A DNA stretch of 64,000 bases from Lachnospiraceae bacterium AC2028 (GCA_000702685.1 JNJD01000008.1:199223-263222), one strand, 5' to 3'. Shown: positions 51,242-59,389, counted from the stretch's first letter. The notes: a model not told the origin generated them from the sequence alone. A program made the numbers and translations.

Positions 51242-52147
51242 ATGATCAGTTTTAAATGCAAAAACTGCGGCGGCGAGATGTCCGTTGACAGCAGCGGAAG
51301 CCTTATATGCGAATATTGCGGAACCAAGCAATTTTTCAAGGATATCGATCTGACTCAGTATAAGGAATTCAGATCACAGATGCTTAATTATCTGCGCGGT
51401 GTCCATGACGCGAAGGTTGACGGCAAAGAGCGCGAAGAAATGCTCTGGGGTCATGCAGAGGAGAAGGTTTTAAAATCCGCCGAGGGCGATGACATCACTA
51501 TCCGCTATCTTTACACATATGAAGAGGATGCGGCTACCGTTTACCTTACCAGGAACAATGCGATCTTTGTCTACAGCTCGAGGGAGGCAAATATAGCCTA
51601 TAAGGCTCTTGCCGCCATAGAGCGTCTTTCTTTTCCGCCTGCGGATGTCAAGGGACTGTCCGACTGTTTCCCCAAGCTTAACGGAAAATACGAGCTTGCG
51701 GGCGGCGGTGTGATGCTCGCATTTGGAAGAAGTGATAATCTGTTCCCTCTTCCGATGTTCGGAAGTCTTGCTCCCGAACACACGGCATGGGTTATCTCCA
51801 GACTTGAAAATATCTGCTGCGTTCTTGAATACAGTGATCTTGTTCACGGCGGAATATCCGAAGATTCCGTATGGATCAATCCGTTCAATCATCATGCGGT
51901 CCTTATGGGACACTGGCACACCGTGTTAAGCAAATCCGCTTCAAACTCGGGAAAGGATCTGACAGATATTCGAAAGACCGCTTTAAGGATACTCGGAATG
52001 CACAAAAACGAAGCTCCGAAGGAATTGATCGACTTCCTTGAAGGAAAGCCTGCGGAAGATGCGTTTAAAGATTTCGAAAAATGGGACAGAGTGATCGAGA
52101 CCGGATTCGGTGGAAGACGATTTGCCAAGATGGACGTCAATTTCTGA
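51242..52147 (+). CDS. zinc-ribbon protein with a kinase-like (pseudokinase) domain
   Basis: 301 residues, cytoplasmic. The N-terminal zinc ribbon is C6-x2-C9...C23-x2-C26 (CKNCGG, CEYCGT). From about residue 75 the pattern resembles a small protein-kinase fold: TAWVISRLENICCVLEYSDLVHGGISEDSVWINPFNHHAVLMGHWH (about 181-226) aligns with the kinase catalytic loop and DFG region, but H-x-D is HGG and DFG is GHW, so catalysis is unlikely. The G-loop and Lys are not visible. It is first in a tight operon with a vWA protein and a PurA paralogue. Function unknown; scaffold or sensor role inferred. Confidence 0.6.
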   Translation: MISFKCKNCGGEMSVDSSGSLICEYCGTKQFFKDIDLTQYKEFRSQMLNYLRGVHDAKVDGKEREEMLWGHAEEKVLKSAEGDDITIRYLYTYEEDAATVYLTRNNAIFVYSSREANIAYKALAAIERLSFPPADVKGLSDCFPKLNGKYELAGGGVMLAFGRSDNLFPLPMFGSLAPEHTAWVISRLENICCVLEYSDLVHGGISEDSVWINPFNHHAVLMGHWHTVLSKSASNSGKDLTDIRKTALRILGMHKNEAPKELIDFLEGKPAEDAFKDFEKWDRVIETGFGGRRFAKMDVNF

Positions 52148-52163
52148 TCATTAGGAGGATAAA

Positions 52164-53063
52164 ATGGGAAGAGGAAGTTATACCGCAGCCGATTGGAACA
52201 AACTTAAGAACAGCAGAAATATCGCTTCTGCCAAGAATGAAAAAGAGATCTTCAAAAGTCAGAGATGCGATCAGAGATTCGATCCCAAGTTCATCAGGGT
52301 AAGAGAAGCAAGAGATTCCGAGGATCATCCCGAATCGCTTCCCATCATAATCGGACTTGATGTTACCGCATCCATGGGATATCTTGCGGAGAAGGTTGCG
52401 AAGGAAGCTCTCAATGAGACGATGATGAAGCTGTATTCCACCAGTGCGGTCAAGGACCCCACCCTTATGTTCGCCGCATACGGAGATGCAAGCGATGAAT
52501 CACCTCTTCAGGTAACACAGTTCGAATCGGACATCCGTATTGCCGAGCAGCTCCTCGACCTGTGGCTTGAAAACGGCGGAAGAGGAATGGTCACTCCCAA
52601 TATGCTCTGGTATTTTGCCGCAAAGCATACCTCTCTTGATAATTTCGAAAAGAGGAAAAAGAAGGGCTTTATCTTCACAATCGGAGATGAGGCTGACTGC
52701 AGGAATGACAGCGAAAAGGATGCTCTTATGTATCATTACAACAGAGTGTTCGGCGAAGATATAAAGATGGATGTTGATGAGATGCTCGCAGCAGCTGAGG
52801 AAAAGTTCGAGATCTTCCACATTTTCTTAAACGATCATCACCAAAAAGCCAAATATCTTGTAAAGCTTCTTCCCGGACATACTATGGCTATAAGACCGGA
52901 TGAGATCGATGCCATCCCCGAACTGATCATCAGCACGATGCAGATGACAAACGGAATGCAGCTTGAGAAGGCTGTAAACCAGTGGCCGGAACTTAAACAG
53001 CCCATCCTTAAGAAAGCACTCAGTGATCTTAAGATAAAGGGTAAGAAGGGACTTATCTTTTGA
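52164..53063 (+). CDS. von Willebrand factor A-like domain protein
   Basis: 299 residues, no signal peptide. LPIIIGLDVTASMGYLAEKVAKEAL (about 59-82) contains the MIDAS motif D-x-T-x-S (residues 66-70). TLMFAAYGDASDES and KGFIFTIGDEADCRND supply later metal-site and core-strand segments. AGGAGG precedes the ATG, 16 bases after the upstream stop; its own stop overlaps the TTG start of the PurA paralogue. Intracellular vWA proteins usually assemble complexes with ATPases or other effectors; the neighbours suggest it bridges the zinc-ribbon protein and the PurA-like enzyme (inference). Confidence 0.7.
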   Translation: MGRGSYTAADWNKLKNSRNIASAKNEKEIFKSQRCDQRFDPKFIRVREARDSEDHPESLPIIIGLDVTASMGYLAEKVAKEALNETMMKLYSTSAVKDPTLMFAAYGDASDESPLQVTQFESDIRIAEQLLDLWLENGGRGMVTPNMLWYFAAKHTSLDNFEKRKKKGFIFTIGDEADCRNDSEKDALMYHYNRVFGEDIKMDVDEMLAAAEEKFEIFHIFLNDHHQKAKYLVKLLPGHTMAIRPDEIDAIPELIISTMQMTNGMQLEKAVNQWPELKQPILKKALSDLKIKGKKGLIF

Positions 53064-54262
53064 ACGACAGACCGATACGGGCAATAATCGGAAAAGGATT
53101 CGGTGATGAGGGAAAGGGGCTTGCAACAGATCATTTCTGCAGACAGGTCCCCGTCACTCTCGTCATAAAACATAACGGAGGAGCCCAGGCCGGGCATACG
53201 GTGGAACCGGAAGGAAAAAGGTTCGTGTTCCATCAGCTCTCGGCGGGCTCTTTTTGCGGTGCGGATACTTTCTGGGCGGATTCATATTATCCCGATCTGT
53301 ATAAGCTCGGAGAAGAAATAGACGAATTCCGTTCGGTAAGTGGGATCGTTCCGAAGATATTCTGCGATCCCGAGACAAAAGTAACTTTGATCGATGATGT
53401 CCTCATCAATATGCTTCTCGAGCTGTCCCGCGGTGATTCCAGGCACGGAAGCTGCGGTATGGGCATCAACGAGTGTGATTTAAGGACTAAGGCCGGATTT
53501 GGAATAAAGGTCAGAGATCTTCTTTCATCATCTGCGGAAAATGTTGTTAAGAAAGTATCCGATATCCGCGAAACATATGGCAGGAAGAGACTTGAGGAAC
53601 TCGGATTGACCGGGCGGAATGCGGAATCCTCCGAGATGATCGAACTGTATGATGCGCTTTCCTCCGGAACTGTCATTGAGAACGCGGTCGAAGAAATGAT
53701 GCGTAATGCTTCGGGTTATGTGACTGTCTGTGAAAATCCGGAAAAGCTTATGAAAGAATGTGATCAGATAATCTTTGAAAGCGGACAGGGTTTGTTGCTG
53801 GATTCCGAAAATACGGAATATGCTCCTCACGTCACCGCATCGAGAACCGGACTTTTTCATCCCTGCAGGATACTTTCCGAATACGGACTTAAGCTGACTG
53901 AAGCGGTTTATGTAACAAGAAGTTATGTAACAAGACACGGTGCCGGACCGCTTCCTTATGAATGCACGGCTTCGGAGCTTGGCATTGCTTCCCACGATGA
54001 GACCAATGTTCACAATTCATGGCAGGGAAGTATCAGATATGCAAGGCACGGCGGTTTTGACGAATTCGTAAGCCCCGTCCTTGCTGACATAAATGAAAAC
54101 GGTGCAGGAGATATCGGAGCATCTTTGTTCATTACCCATCTTAACGAAACAGACGGTAAACTGATGACCGCCTGCGGAGATATACCCGTTGATGAGTTTG
54201 TTTCGAATCCGGTCATCAGTGATGCTTTTACGATCGTTTATAAGTCTTATTCCAGGCGGTGA
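53060..54262 (+). CDS. divergent adenylosuccinate synthetase paralogue
   Basis: 400 residues, TTG start overlapping the vWA stop. Clear PurA fold: GKGFGDEGKG with catalytic Asp16, GGAQAGHTV with catalytic His46 (PurA: GGHNAGHT), HGSCGMGI, FESGQGLLLDSENTEYAPHVTASRTG (239-264) and VTRSYVTRHGAGPLPYE (285-301). Two specificity sites differ. The aspartate loop TGRPRR of PurA reads NSWQGSIRYARHGG (319-332), and the GTP base motif TKLD reads THLN (359-362). The chemistry (phosphorylation of a 6-oxopurine and ligation of an amine) may be kept with different substrates or phosphate donor. It is probably not the housekeeping PurA. Confidence 0.8.
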   Translation: MNDRPIRAIIGKGFGDEGKGLATDHFCRQVPVTLVIKHNGGAQAGHTVEPEGKRFVFHQLSAGSFCGADTFWADSYYPDLYKLGEEIDEFRSVSGIVPKIFCDPETKVTLIDDVLINMLLELSRGDSRHGSCGMGINECDLRTKAGFGIKVRDLLSSSAENVVKKVSDIRETYGRKRLEELGLTGRNAESSEMIELYDALSSGTVIENAVEEMMRNASGYVTVCENPEKLMKECDQIIFESGQGLLLDSENTEYAPHVTASRTGLFHPCRILSEYGLKLTEAVYVTRSYVTRHGAGPLPYECTASELGIASHDETNVHNSWQGSIRYARHGGFDEFVSPVLADINENGAGDIGASLFITHLNETDGKLMTACGDIPVDEFVSNPVISDAFTIVYKSYSRR

Positions 54263-54265
54263 AAC

Positions 54266-55366
54266 ATGAATACGGCAGGAACCCACACAATAGAAACCGA
54301 AAGACTTATCCTTCGCAGGTTTACCGTGGAGGACTATGAAGATATGTACACAAACTGGACTTCGGATCCCGAGGTCACTAAGTTCCTGTCATGGCCCACA
54401 CATCCGGATAAAGAATTTACACGTACTCTTTTGACGGAATGGGTCGGATACTACAGCGAGGGAAAGACATATAACTGGGGGATCACGCTTAAGTGTGATG
54501 ACCGGGTGATAGGCAACATTGCCGTGGTCGAAAGAGATGAACGCACTAAGTCCTACGAGCTCGGCTACTGCCTCGGCAGGGCTTTCTGGGGAAAAGAGAT
54601 AATGCCCGAAGCATTAGAGGCTGTGATCCGGTATCTTTTTGAAAATGAAGAGGACCTTAGCAGGGTGATCGCAACCCACGATCCCAGAAACCCGAAGTCA
54701 GGCAGGGTCATGCAGAAGGCGGGAATGCATTATGACGGCTGCCTGCGCGCAGCCAAAAGAAATAATACCGGAATTCACGATACGGCTTATTATTCGATAC
54801 TGAGGAGTGACATGGTGACAAAGGAACAATACGCGGCGCTTTTTAACGAGATGCATCCGGGATATTTCGAAAGGGATTACGTTAAGAATGTTCCCGATGA
54901 TGAACCGGCTTCGGAGATGCTTTTAAGGCTCCAGAGCTTTGACGGAGATATCTATGAAAAGACTTTCCCGGATGATGTGACGTTCGGATTCTACGACGGG
55001 GATATTGAAGCCCTTAAGGAAGAGGTCGCCAAAGTGGTTCCCCACTGGGTGAATTTCTTCGGTAAGGATGCAAGGATCTATTGCGGATTCGTATCGGGTA
55101 AGATCGCATCCTTCTGTATGATCCAGGATTTCGGGGAGCATATGGTGGACGGCATGAAGTGGAAGATCGGCGGCCCCGGCTGTGTCGGAACGGTTCCCGA
55201 ATACCGTGACCGCGGAATAGGACTTACCATGGTCAGGAATGTAACGCAGATACTCCGTGATGAGCTTTATGACTACAGCTATATCCATTACACCTATGAG
55301 ACCGGATGGTACTCCAAACTCGGCTATACAACATTTCTTACCTGGACAGGAAGTGGGATAAAGTAG
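54266..55366 (+). CDS. double GNAT-domain acetyltransferase
   Basis: 366 residues. The first half (about 8-180) is a RimJ/RimL-type GNAT domain: IETERLILRRFTVEDYEDMYTNWTSDPEVTKFLSWPTH, YELGYCLGRAFWGKEIMPEALEAVIRYLF and NPKSGRVMQKAGMHYDG. The second half (about 200-366) is another GNAT domain with the acetyl-CoA loop GTVPEYRDRGIGLTMVRNVTQIL and GWYSKLGYTTFLTW. It starts 3 bases after the PurA paralogue, so it is probably cotranscribed. Substrates are unknown; the first domain resembles acetylases of N-terminal amino groups. Confidence 0.83.
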   Translation: MNTAGTHTIETERLILRRFTVEDYEDMYTNWTSDPEVTKFLSWPTHPDKEFTRTLLTEWVGYYSEGKTYNWGITLKCDDRVIGNIAVVERDERTKSYELGYCLGRAFWGKEIMPEALEAVIRYLFENEEDLSRVIATHDPRNPKSGRVMQKAGMHYDGCLRAAKRNNTGIHDTAYYSILRSDMVTKEQYAALFNEMHPGYFERDYVKNVPDDEPASEMLLRLQSFDGDIYEKTFPDDVTFGFYDGDIEALKEEVAKVVPHWVNFFGKDARIYCGFVSGKIASFCMIQDFGEHMVDGMKWKIGGPGCVGTVPEYRDRGIGLTMVRNVTQILRDELYDYSYIHYTYETGWYSKLGYTTFLTWTGSGIK

Positions 55367-55373
55367 GTGAACG

Positions 55374-55402
55374 GTGAACGATGGGACGGTTCCTCCGTTC
55401 AC
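55374..55402. repeat. dispersed 29-base palindrome, type B, intact
   Basis: GTGAACGATGGGAC...CTCCGTTCAC, 7 bases after the GNAT stop. A second left arm (GTGAACG at 55367) precedes it, as at 43127. Confidence 0.85.
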
Positions 55403-55418
55403 TTTCTGTGTTATGTAC

Positions 55419-55447
55419 TTGACATTTAAAATGAATTTATATAATAT
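55419..55447 (+). promoter_or_regulatory. sigma-A promoter of the reductase/TetR operon
   Basis: TTGACA at 55419-55424, a 17-base spacer and TAATAT at 55442-55447 (an overlapping TATAAT sits at 55440). Confidence 0.75.
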
Positions 55448-55474
55448 AAACGTGTTTATATAAACAGGTTTATA
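55445..55474. promoter_or_regulatory. tandem TetR operators
   Basis: Two perfect palindromes TATAAAC-nn-GTTTATA, at 55445-55460 and 55459-55474, overlapping by two bases and covering the end of the -10 box and the transcription start. They are the likely binding sites of the TetR-family protein encoded at 56662. Confidence 0.8.
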
Positions 55475-55504
55475 TTATTTTTGTTTTCATTTAGGAGGGA
55501 TACA

Positions 55505-56011
55505 ATGATCCTTGTAGTAAATACAACTTCGGATACATCGCTGACCGAAGAAATACGTCAGGCAGCGGGTGCCAAGGCGGGCGAAATCGATATTGTCGAA
55601 GCCGCCGAACTTAAGATAGGCCACTGCATCGGATGCAACTTCTGCTGGCTCAAGACACCCGGAGAGTGCGCCGTGAAGGATGATTACGAGATCATCTTAA
55701 AGAAGCTCATTCACGCAGACCAGTACTGGGTAATATCCGATACCGCACTCGGATTCATCGATCATAAGGGAAAGAATGTATTCGACAGGATACTTCCCAT
55801 CCTTACCATGAATCTTCATTTTGTAGGAGACCAGATGAGACATATCTCCAGATACGGCAAGAATGCCGATCTTGGGATCATCTATAAGGGTGATGCCGAT
55901 AAAGAGTATCTTGAGAGATGGGCCGAGAGAGCAGCGCTGAATCTTGAGAGCAGGTCACTCGGAGTATTTGATGAAAGTAAGATAAAGGAGGCGGTATCAT
56001 GCATGTGCTGA
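55505..56011 (+). CDS. flavodoxin-like NAD(P)H-dependent reductase
   Basis: 168 residues from ATG 55505, just behind AGGAGG. Flavodoxin fold of the NADPH-FMN-reductase/iron-sulfur-flavoprotein type: ILVVNTTSDTSLTEEI, ELKIGHCIGCNFCWLKTPGECAVKDDYEIILKKLIHADQYWVIS with the Cys-rich C-x2-C-x2-C segment typical of this family, and a TALGFIDHKGKNVFDR flavin-loop region. It overlaps the next reductase gene by 13 bases. Probably reduces quinones, nitro compounds or metals with flavin. Confidence 0.8.
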   Translation: MILVVNTTSDTSLTEEIRQAAGAKAGEIDIVEAAELKIGHCIGCNFCWLKTPGECAVKDDYEIILKKLIHADQYWVISDTALGFIDHKGKNVFDRILPILTMNLHFVGDQMRHISRYGKNADLGIIYKGDADKEYLERWAERAALNLESRSLGVFDESKIKEAVSCMC

Positions 56012-56649
56012 TAATAAACGGAAGCCCCAGGATCAAGAAGTTCAGCAATACCGACATGATCCTTAAAGAGTTCACAAAGGGAATGTGTGAAAACGGAGAT
56101 ACTTTTCATCTGTATGAGATATCCGATAAAGACAACTGGGATCTCATACGCAAAGCTTATGACGAAAGCGATAATATACTCATAGCACTTCCGCTCTATG
56201 TCGAATGCATTCCGGGACTTCTCATGGAATTCCTTGAAACTCTTACACCGAAAACCGGAAACGCAAAGATGTCATTTATCCTGCAGAGCGGCTTCTCGGA
56301 AGGCGTTCAGCTCAGATGCGGAGAGGCATATCTCGAAAAGCTTGCAGGTTATCTCGGATGCACTTACGGAGGAACGCTTGTCAAAGGCGGGAATTTTGAG
56401 ATAAGATTCTTAAATGATGAAAACAGGTCCAAGGCAACAAGTCCCTATGCGGAAATGGGAAGAGAATTCTCCGCAAACGGTAATTTCAATTCGGATAAAT
56501 GCAAGGCCTTCACCGGCCCCGAAATATTACCTGCACCCGTAAGACTTCTCGTCGGTTTCTTTTTTAAGACCGCGGTCAGAAAGAGCTTCGAAAAGGATGC
56601 GGCAAGTCTCGGATGTGAAAGACCTCTCGATTACAGACCTTATACCTAA
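55999..56649 (+). CDS. NAD(P)H-dependent FMN reductase-like flavoprotein
   Basis: 216 residues of the flavodoxin-like fold: VLIINGSPRIKKFSNTDMILKEFTKGM (phosphate-binding loop) and YDESDNILIALPLYVECIPGLLMEFLETLTP. GGAGGCGG precedes the ATG inside the upstream gene, so the two reductases are cotranslated and may act together as a heteromer. The operon ends with the TetR gene and is preceded by its operators, pointing to induction by a small, perhaps toxic or redox-active, molecule. Confidence 0.82.
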   Translation: MHVLIINGSPRIKKFSNTDMILKEFTKGMCENGDTFHLYEISDKDNWDLIRKAYDESDNILIALPLYVECIPGLLMEFLETLTPKTGNAKMSFILQSGFSEGVQLRCGEAYLEKLAGYLGCTYGGTLVKGGNFEIRFLNDENRSKATSPYAEMGREFSANGNFNSDKCKAFTGPEILPAPVRLLVGFFFKTAVRKSFEKDAASLGCERPLDYRPYT

Positions 56650-56661
56650 GCGGCGTGAAGA

Positions 56662-57267
56662 ATGGGAAGAAAAGCTCAGATAACAAAAGAAATGATCCTG
56701 GATGCGGCATATGAACTTCTGGACGAAGGCGGTATCGGTGCTGTGGGCATCAAGTCGATAGCGAACAAACTGGGTTGCTCTACGCAGCCGGTATCATGGT
56801 TGTTCGGAAGCATGACCGATCTGAAAAAGGAATTGTATTTCTACAGCGGGAGCAGGCTTTATGCACCCATGACGGAAGCCTTAAAGGGAAAGGAAGCTCT
56901 CGAAGCCTTTTTCATTTCCGGCAAGATCTATCTTTCAAATGCATGCGACCATCCACACGTATTCAGATTCCTGAATGTGGACGATCCCATGGATACGATA
57001 GGGGATGATGTCGCCGAAGGCAGGAGCATATTTGAATTCCAGTTTGACGAGGATGTTTTCAAGCTCCTTTCAAAGGAATACGATGTATCCCCGAAACTCC
57101 TCGGAGAAGCGGTAAGGGATACGGTCATATATACCCACGGTCTCGCACTCATGATGATATTCGACAATTACAGGATGCCCAAGTCCAAGGCCATAAAGAT
57201 GATGTACAACATGGGCGTGACGCTCCTCGGAAATCTGGGGATCAAGGCAGATAAAAAGTTCTGCTGA
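56662..57267 (+). CDS. TetR/AcrR family transcriptional regulator
   Basis: 201 residues. The N-terminal helix-turn-helix (ITKEMILDAAYELLDEGGIGAVGIKSIANKLGCSTQPVSWLFGSMTDLKKELYFYS, about 6-62) is standard; the C-terminal helical ligand domain is unique. Starting 12 bases after the reductase pair, it should repress its own operon through the two TATAAACnnGTTTATA sites. The inducer is unknown. Confidence 0.87.
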   Translation: MGRKAQITKEMILDAAYELLDEGGIGAVGIKSIANKLGCSTQPVSWLFGSMTDLKKELYFYSGSRLYAPMTEALKGKEALEAFFISGKIYLSNACDHPHVFRFLNVDDPMDTIGDDVAEGRSIFEFQFDEDVFKLLSKEYDVSPKLLGEAVRDTVIYTHGLALMMIFDNYRMPKSKAIKMMYNMGVTLLGNLGIKADKKFC

Positions 57268-57320
57268 ATGAGTGAGCCGGCTTACTGAGCTTCACCGATA
57301 ATAAAACAGACTTACAACAA

Positions 57321-57369
57321 GGACAGTTCCCGGATTCAACGGCTTAAGGAACTGTCTTTTTTATTTTTT
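57321..57369 (+). terminator. intrinsic terminator after the TetR gene
   Basis: GGACAGTTCC / GGAACTGTC stem with a 17-base loop and a long T-run. Confidence 0.8.
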
Positions 57370-57391
57370 TAAAATAAACACCATATAACAG

Positions 57392-57420
57392 TTGACAACA
57401 GTTATAAACTGTTATACACT
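57392..57420 (+). promoter_or_regulatory. sigma-A promoter of GntR/ABC operon 2
   Basis: TTGACA at 57392-57397, a 17-base spacer and TACACT at 57415-57420. Confidence 0.8.
57397..57413. promoter_or_regulatory. probable operator of GntR regulator 2
   Basis: Perfect palindrome AACAGTTATAAACTGTT filling the spacer between -35 and -10. Half-copies (AACAGTT before, CACTGTT after) flank it. Confidence 0.75.
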
Positions 57421-57443
57421 GTTTACTGTAAAGGAGGTTAGTG

Positions 57444-57818
57444 ATGAAGATAATCATTAACAACACTTCAATGATCCCTGTTTACGAGCAGCTCATGGAT
57501 CAGATCAAGCAGGAGATCATAGGCGGAGGACTTAAGGAAGGGGACGCCCTCCCTTCGGTACGAAACCTGGCAGGCGAACTTAGGATCAGTGCACTGACCG
57601 TTAAGAAAGCCTATGACAAACTTGAAGAAGACGGCTTCACCGTAACCGTACACGGAAAAGGAAGTTACGTTGCGGCCACCGACATACCACTGGCACTCGA
57701 AGCAAGGCGCAAGGCTGTTGAGGAAGAATTCTCCTCGGCTGTTTCGAAGGCACGCTCCGCAGGGCTGGAAGATGATGAGATCCGCGAGATCATTGAGATC
57801 CTGCTGGAGGATTCATAA
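57444..57818 (+). CDS. GntR family regulator, YtrA subfamily (second copy)
   Basis: 124 residues from ATG 57444, behind AAAGGAGG. The same architecture as the regulator at 41816: winged helix (MIPVYEQLMDQIKQEIIGGGLKEGDALPSVRNLAGELRISALTVKKAYDKLEEDGFTVTVHGKGSYVA) plus a short acidic tail ending EIIEILLEDS. It heads an operon with an ATPase and one permease and very likely represses it through the dyad at 57397-57413. Confidence 0.88.
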   Translation: MKIIINNTSMIPVYEQLMDQIKQEIIGGGLKEGDALPSVRNLAGELRISALTVKKAYDKLEEDGFTVTVHGKGSYVAATDIPLALEARRKAVEEEFSSAVSKARSAGLEDDEIREIIEILLEDS

Positions 57819-57839
57819 GCAAATACGAAAGGCTGAATC

Positions 57840-58688
57840 ATGATTAGATTAAATAATCTGCAAAAAGAATATAAAGGCTTCAAACTCAATGTCACTATGG
57901 AGATTCCCGAAGGAAGAGTAACGGGGATCATCGGCAGGAACGGTGCCGGCAAGACCACGACCATTAAGGCCATTCTCGGACTTATCGAACCTACATCGGG
58001 AGAGATAGAAGTCTTCGGAAAAAAGCCCAGGGAATTTACGGGAGAAGACAAGAAGCAGATCGGCGTCGCACTGTCCTCTTCGGGATTCTGTATGATCTTC
58101 ACGATCAAGGATGTCATCGATGTTCTTAAGGGCTTCTATGAAGATTTTGATGAAGAGGATTTTTCAAAAAAGTGCAGGGAGCAGGAGCTTCCGTTCGATA
58201 AGCAGCTCAAGGATTTTTCAACCGGCATGAGGGCTAAGCTCAGAGTGCTCGTTGCCATGAGTCACAAGGCAAAGCTTTTGATCCTCGATGAGCCCACAGC
58301 CGGACTCGATGTCATTGCAAGAAACGATGTCCTCAATCTCATTAGAAGCTATTTGGAAGAAGATCCGTCAAGATCTGTGATCATCAGCTCGCACATCTCT
58401 TCCGATCTAGAGGGCTTATGCGATGACATATATATGATCAACGACGGTAAGATAATCCTTCACGAGGACAACGATACGCTTCTCGGAAAATACGGAATCG
58501 TCAAGGTCAGTCCGGAGGATTACGAAAAACTTGATAAAAAGTACATCGTCGGTACCAAAAAAGAAAGCTTCAGCGTGACCTGCCTTGTTTCCGAAAAACA
58601 GTTCTATCTGGAAAATTATCCCAAGGCGGTTGTAGAGAACGCACATATCGACGATATCATCGTCCTCATTCTCGGAGGTGAAAAATAA
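57840..58688 (+). CDS. ABC transporter ATP-binding protein (operon 2)
   Basis: 282 residues. Walker A GIIGRNGAGKTTTIKAILG, signature FSTGMRAKLRVLVAMSHK, Walker B LLILDEPTAGLDV and H-loop IISSHISSD are intact, followed by a C-terminal extension as in the paralogue at 42260. Its stop overlaps the next gene's start by one base. It probably energises the permease at 58688. Confidence 0.92.
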   Translation: MIRLNNLQKEYKGFKLNVTMEIPEGRVTGIIGRNGAGKTTTIKAILGLIEPTSGEIEVFGKKPREFTGEDKKQIGVALSSSGFCMIFTIKDVIDVLKGFYEDFDEEDFSKKCREQELPFDKQLKDFSTGMRAKLRVLVAMSHKAKLLILDEPTAGLDVIARNDVLNLIRSYLEEDPSRSVIISSHISSDLEGLCDDIYMINDGKIILHEDNDTLLGKYGIVKVSPEDYEKLDKKYIVGTKKESFSVTCLVSEKQFYLENYPKAVVENAHIDDIIVLILGGEK

Positions 58689-59353
58689 TGAAGGGTTTAT
58701 TGATAAAAGATACCAAGATCATATTGAACCAGAAAAGATTCCTGATACTGTTTTTGTTCGTAGCTGTCGTGCTCAGCTTTTCGATGGATTCGTCTTTCAT
58801 CGTAAGTTACATACCGATGATAGGAGTGATCATGATCCTTTCGACGATCTCTTACGATTATCATGATGAAGGGTTTTCGTTCCTGATGACGATGCCGATA
58901 AAGCCCGGAGATTATGCTGTTGCAAAATACGTCTTTACGATCCTGGGTATGTCGGTGTTCTGGGTGATCTCAGTGATGCTTCAGTTTGCATCTTTCTTCA
59001 TTCAGAAAACACCCTTTGATCTGACCGAGACGATCATGGCCGATGTATGCATGCTTCCGCTGTTCTTACTCATCGCATCGATCGTTATCCCCATTGATAT
59101 CAAATTTTCGCCCGAGAAGGTCAGAGTGATCATGTTCCTCATCTATGGTGTGATAATGGTTGCTTTCCTGGGTGGAAAAGCACTGCTTGGAACACTGGCT
59201 GACAATAACGGCATCGATATGGCCTCGAAGCTTGAAGCACTCGATTCGGTCAATCCCGTATTTTTGATCTTAGCACTTGCGGCATTCTGCATCATCTGCC
59301 TGTCGATCTCAATGACCTACAGCATACGCCTGATGCAAAAGAGAGAATTCTAG
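58688..59353 (+). CDS. ABC-2 type permease (operon 2)
   Basis: 221 residues with six predicted membrane segments, starting MKGLLIKDTKIILNQKRF like the permease at 43194. Contains the YDYHDEGFSFLMTMPIKPGDYAVAKYV segment typical of ABC_2 permease (YtrC/D-like) proteins. Only one permease gene is present here, against two in operon 1, so it may work as a homodimer. Confidence 0.85.
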   Translation: MKGLLIKDTKIILNQKRFLILFLFVAVVLSFSMDSSFIVSYIPMIGVIMILSTISYDYHDEGFSFLMTMPIKPGDYAVAKYVFTILGMSVFWVISVMLQFASFFIQKTPFDLTETIMADVCMLPLFLLIASIVIPIDIKFSPEKVRVIMFLIYGVIMVAFLGGKALLGTLADNNGIDMASKLEALDSVNPVFLILALAAFCIICLSISMTYSIRLMQKREF

Positions 59354-59389
59354 TCGGTCCACGGCAGGACCCGTGTAACAGATAAAAAT

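Noticed and set aside
53060-54262. Housekeeping adenylosuccinate synthetase (purA)
   Set aside because: The base-recognition and aspartate-loop motifs are changed and the operon context is non-purine, so the name purA was not given.
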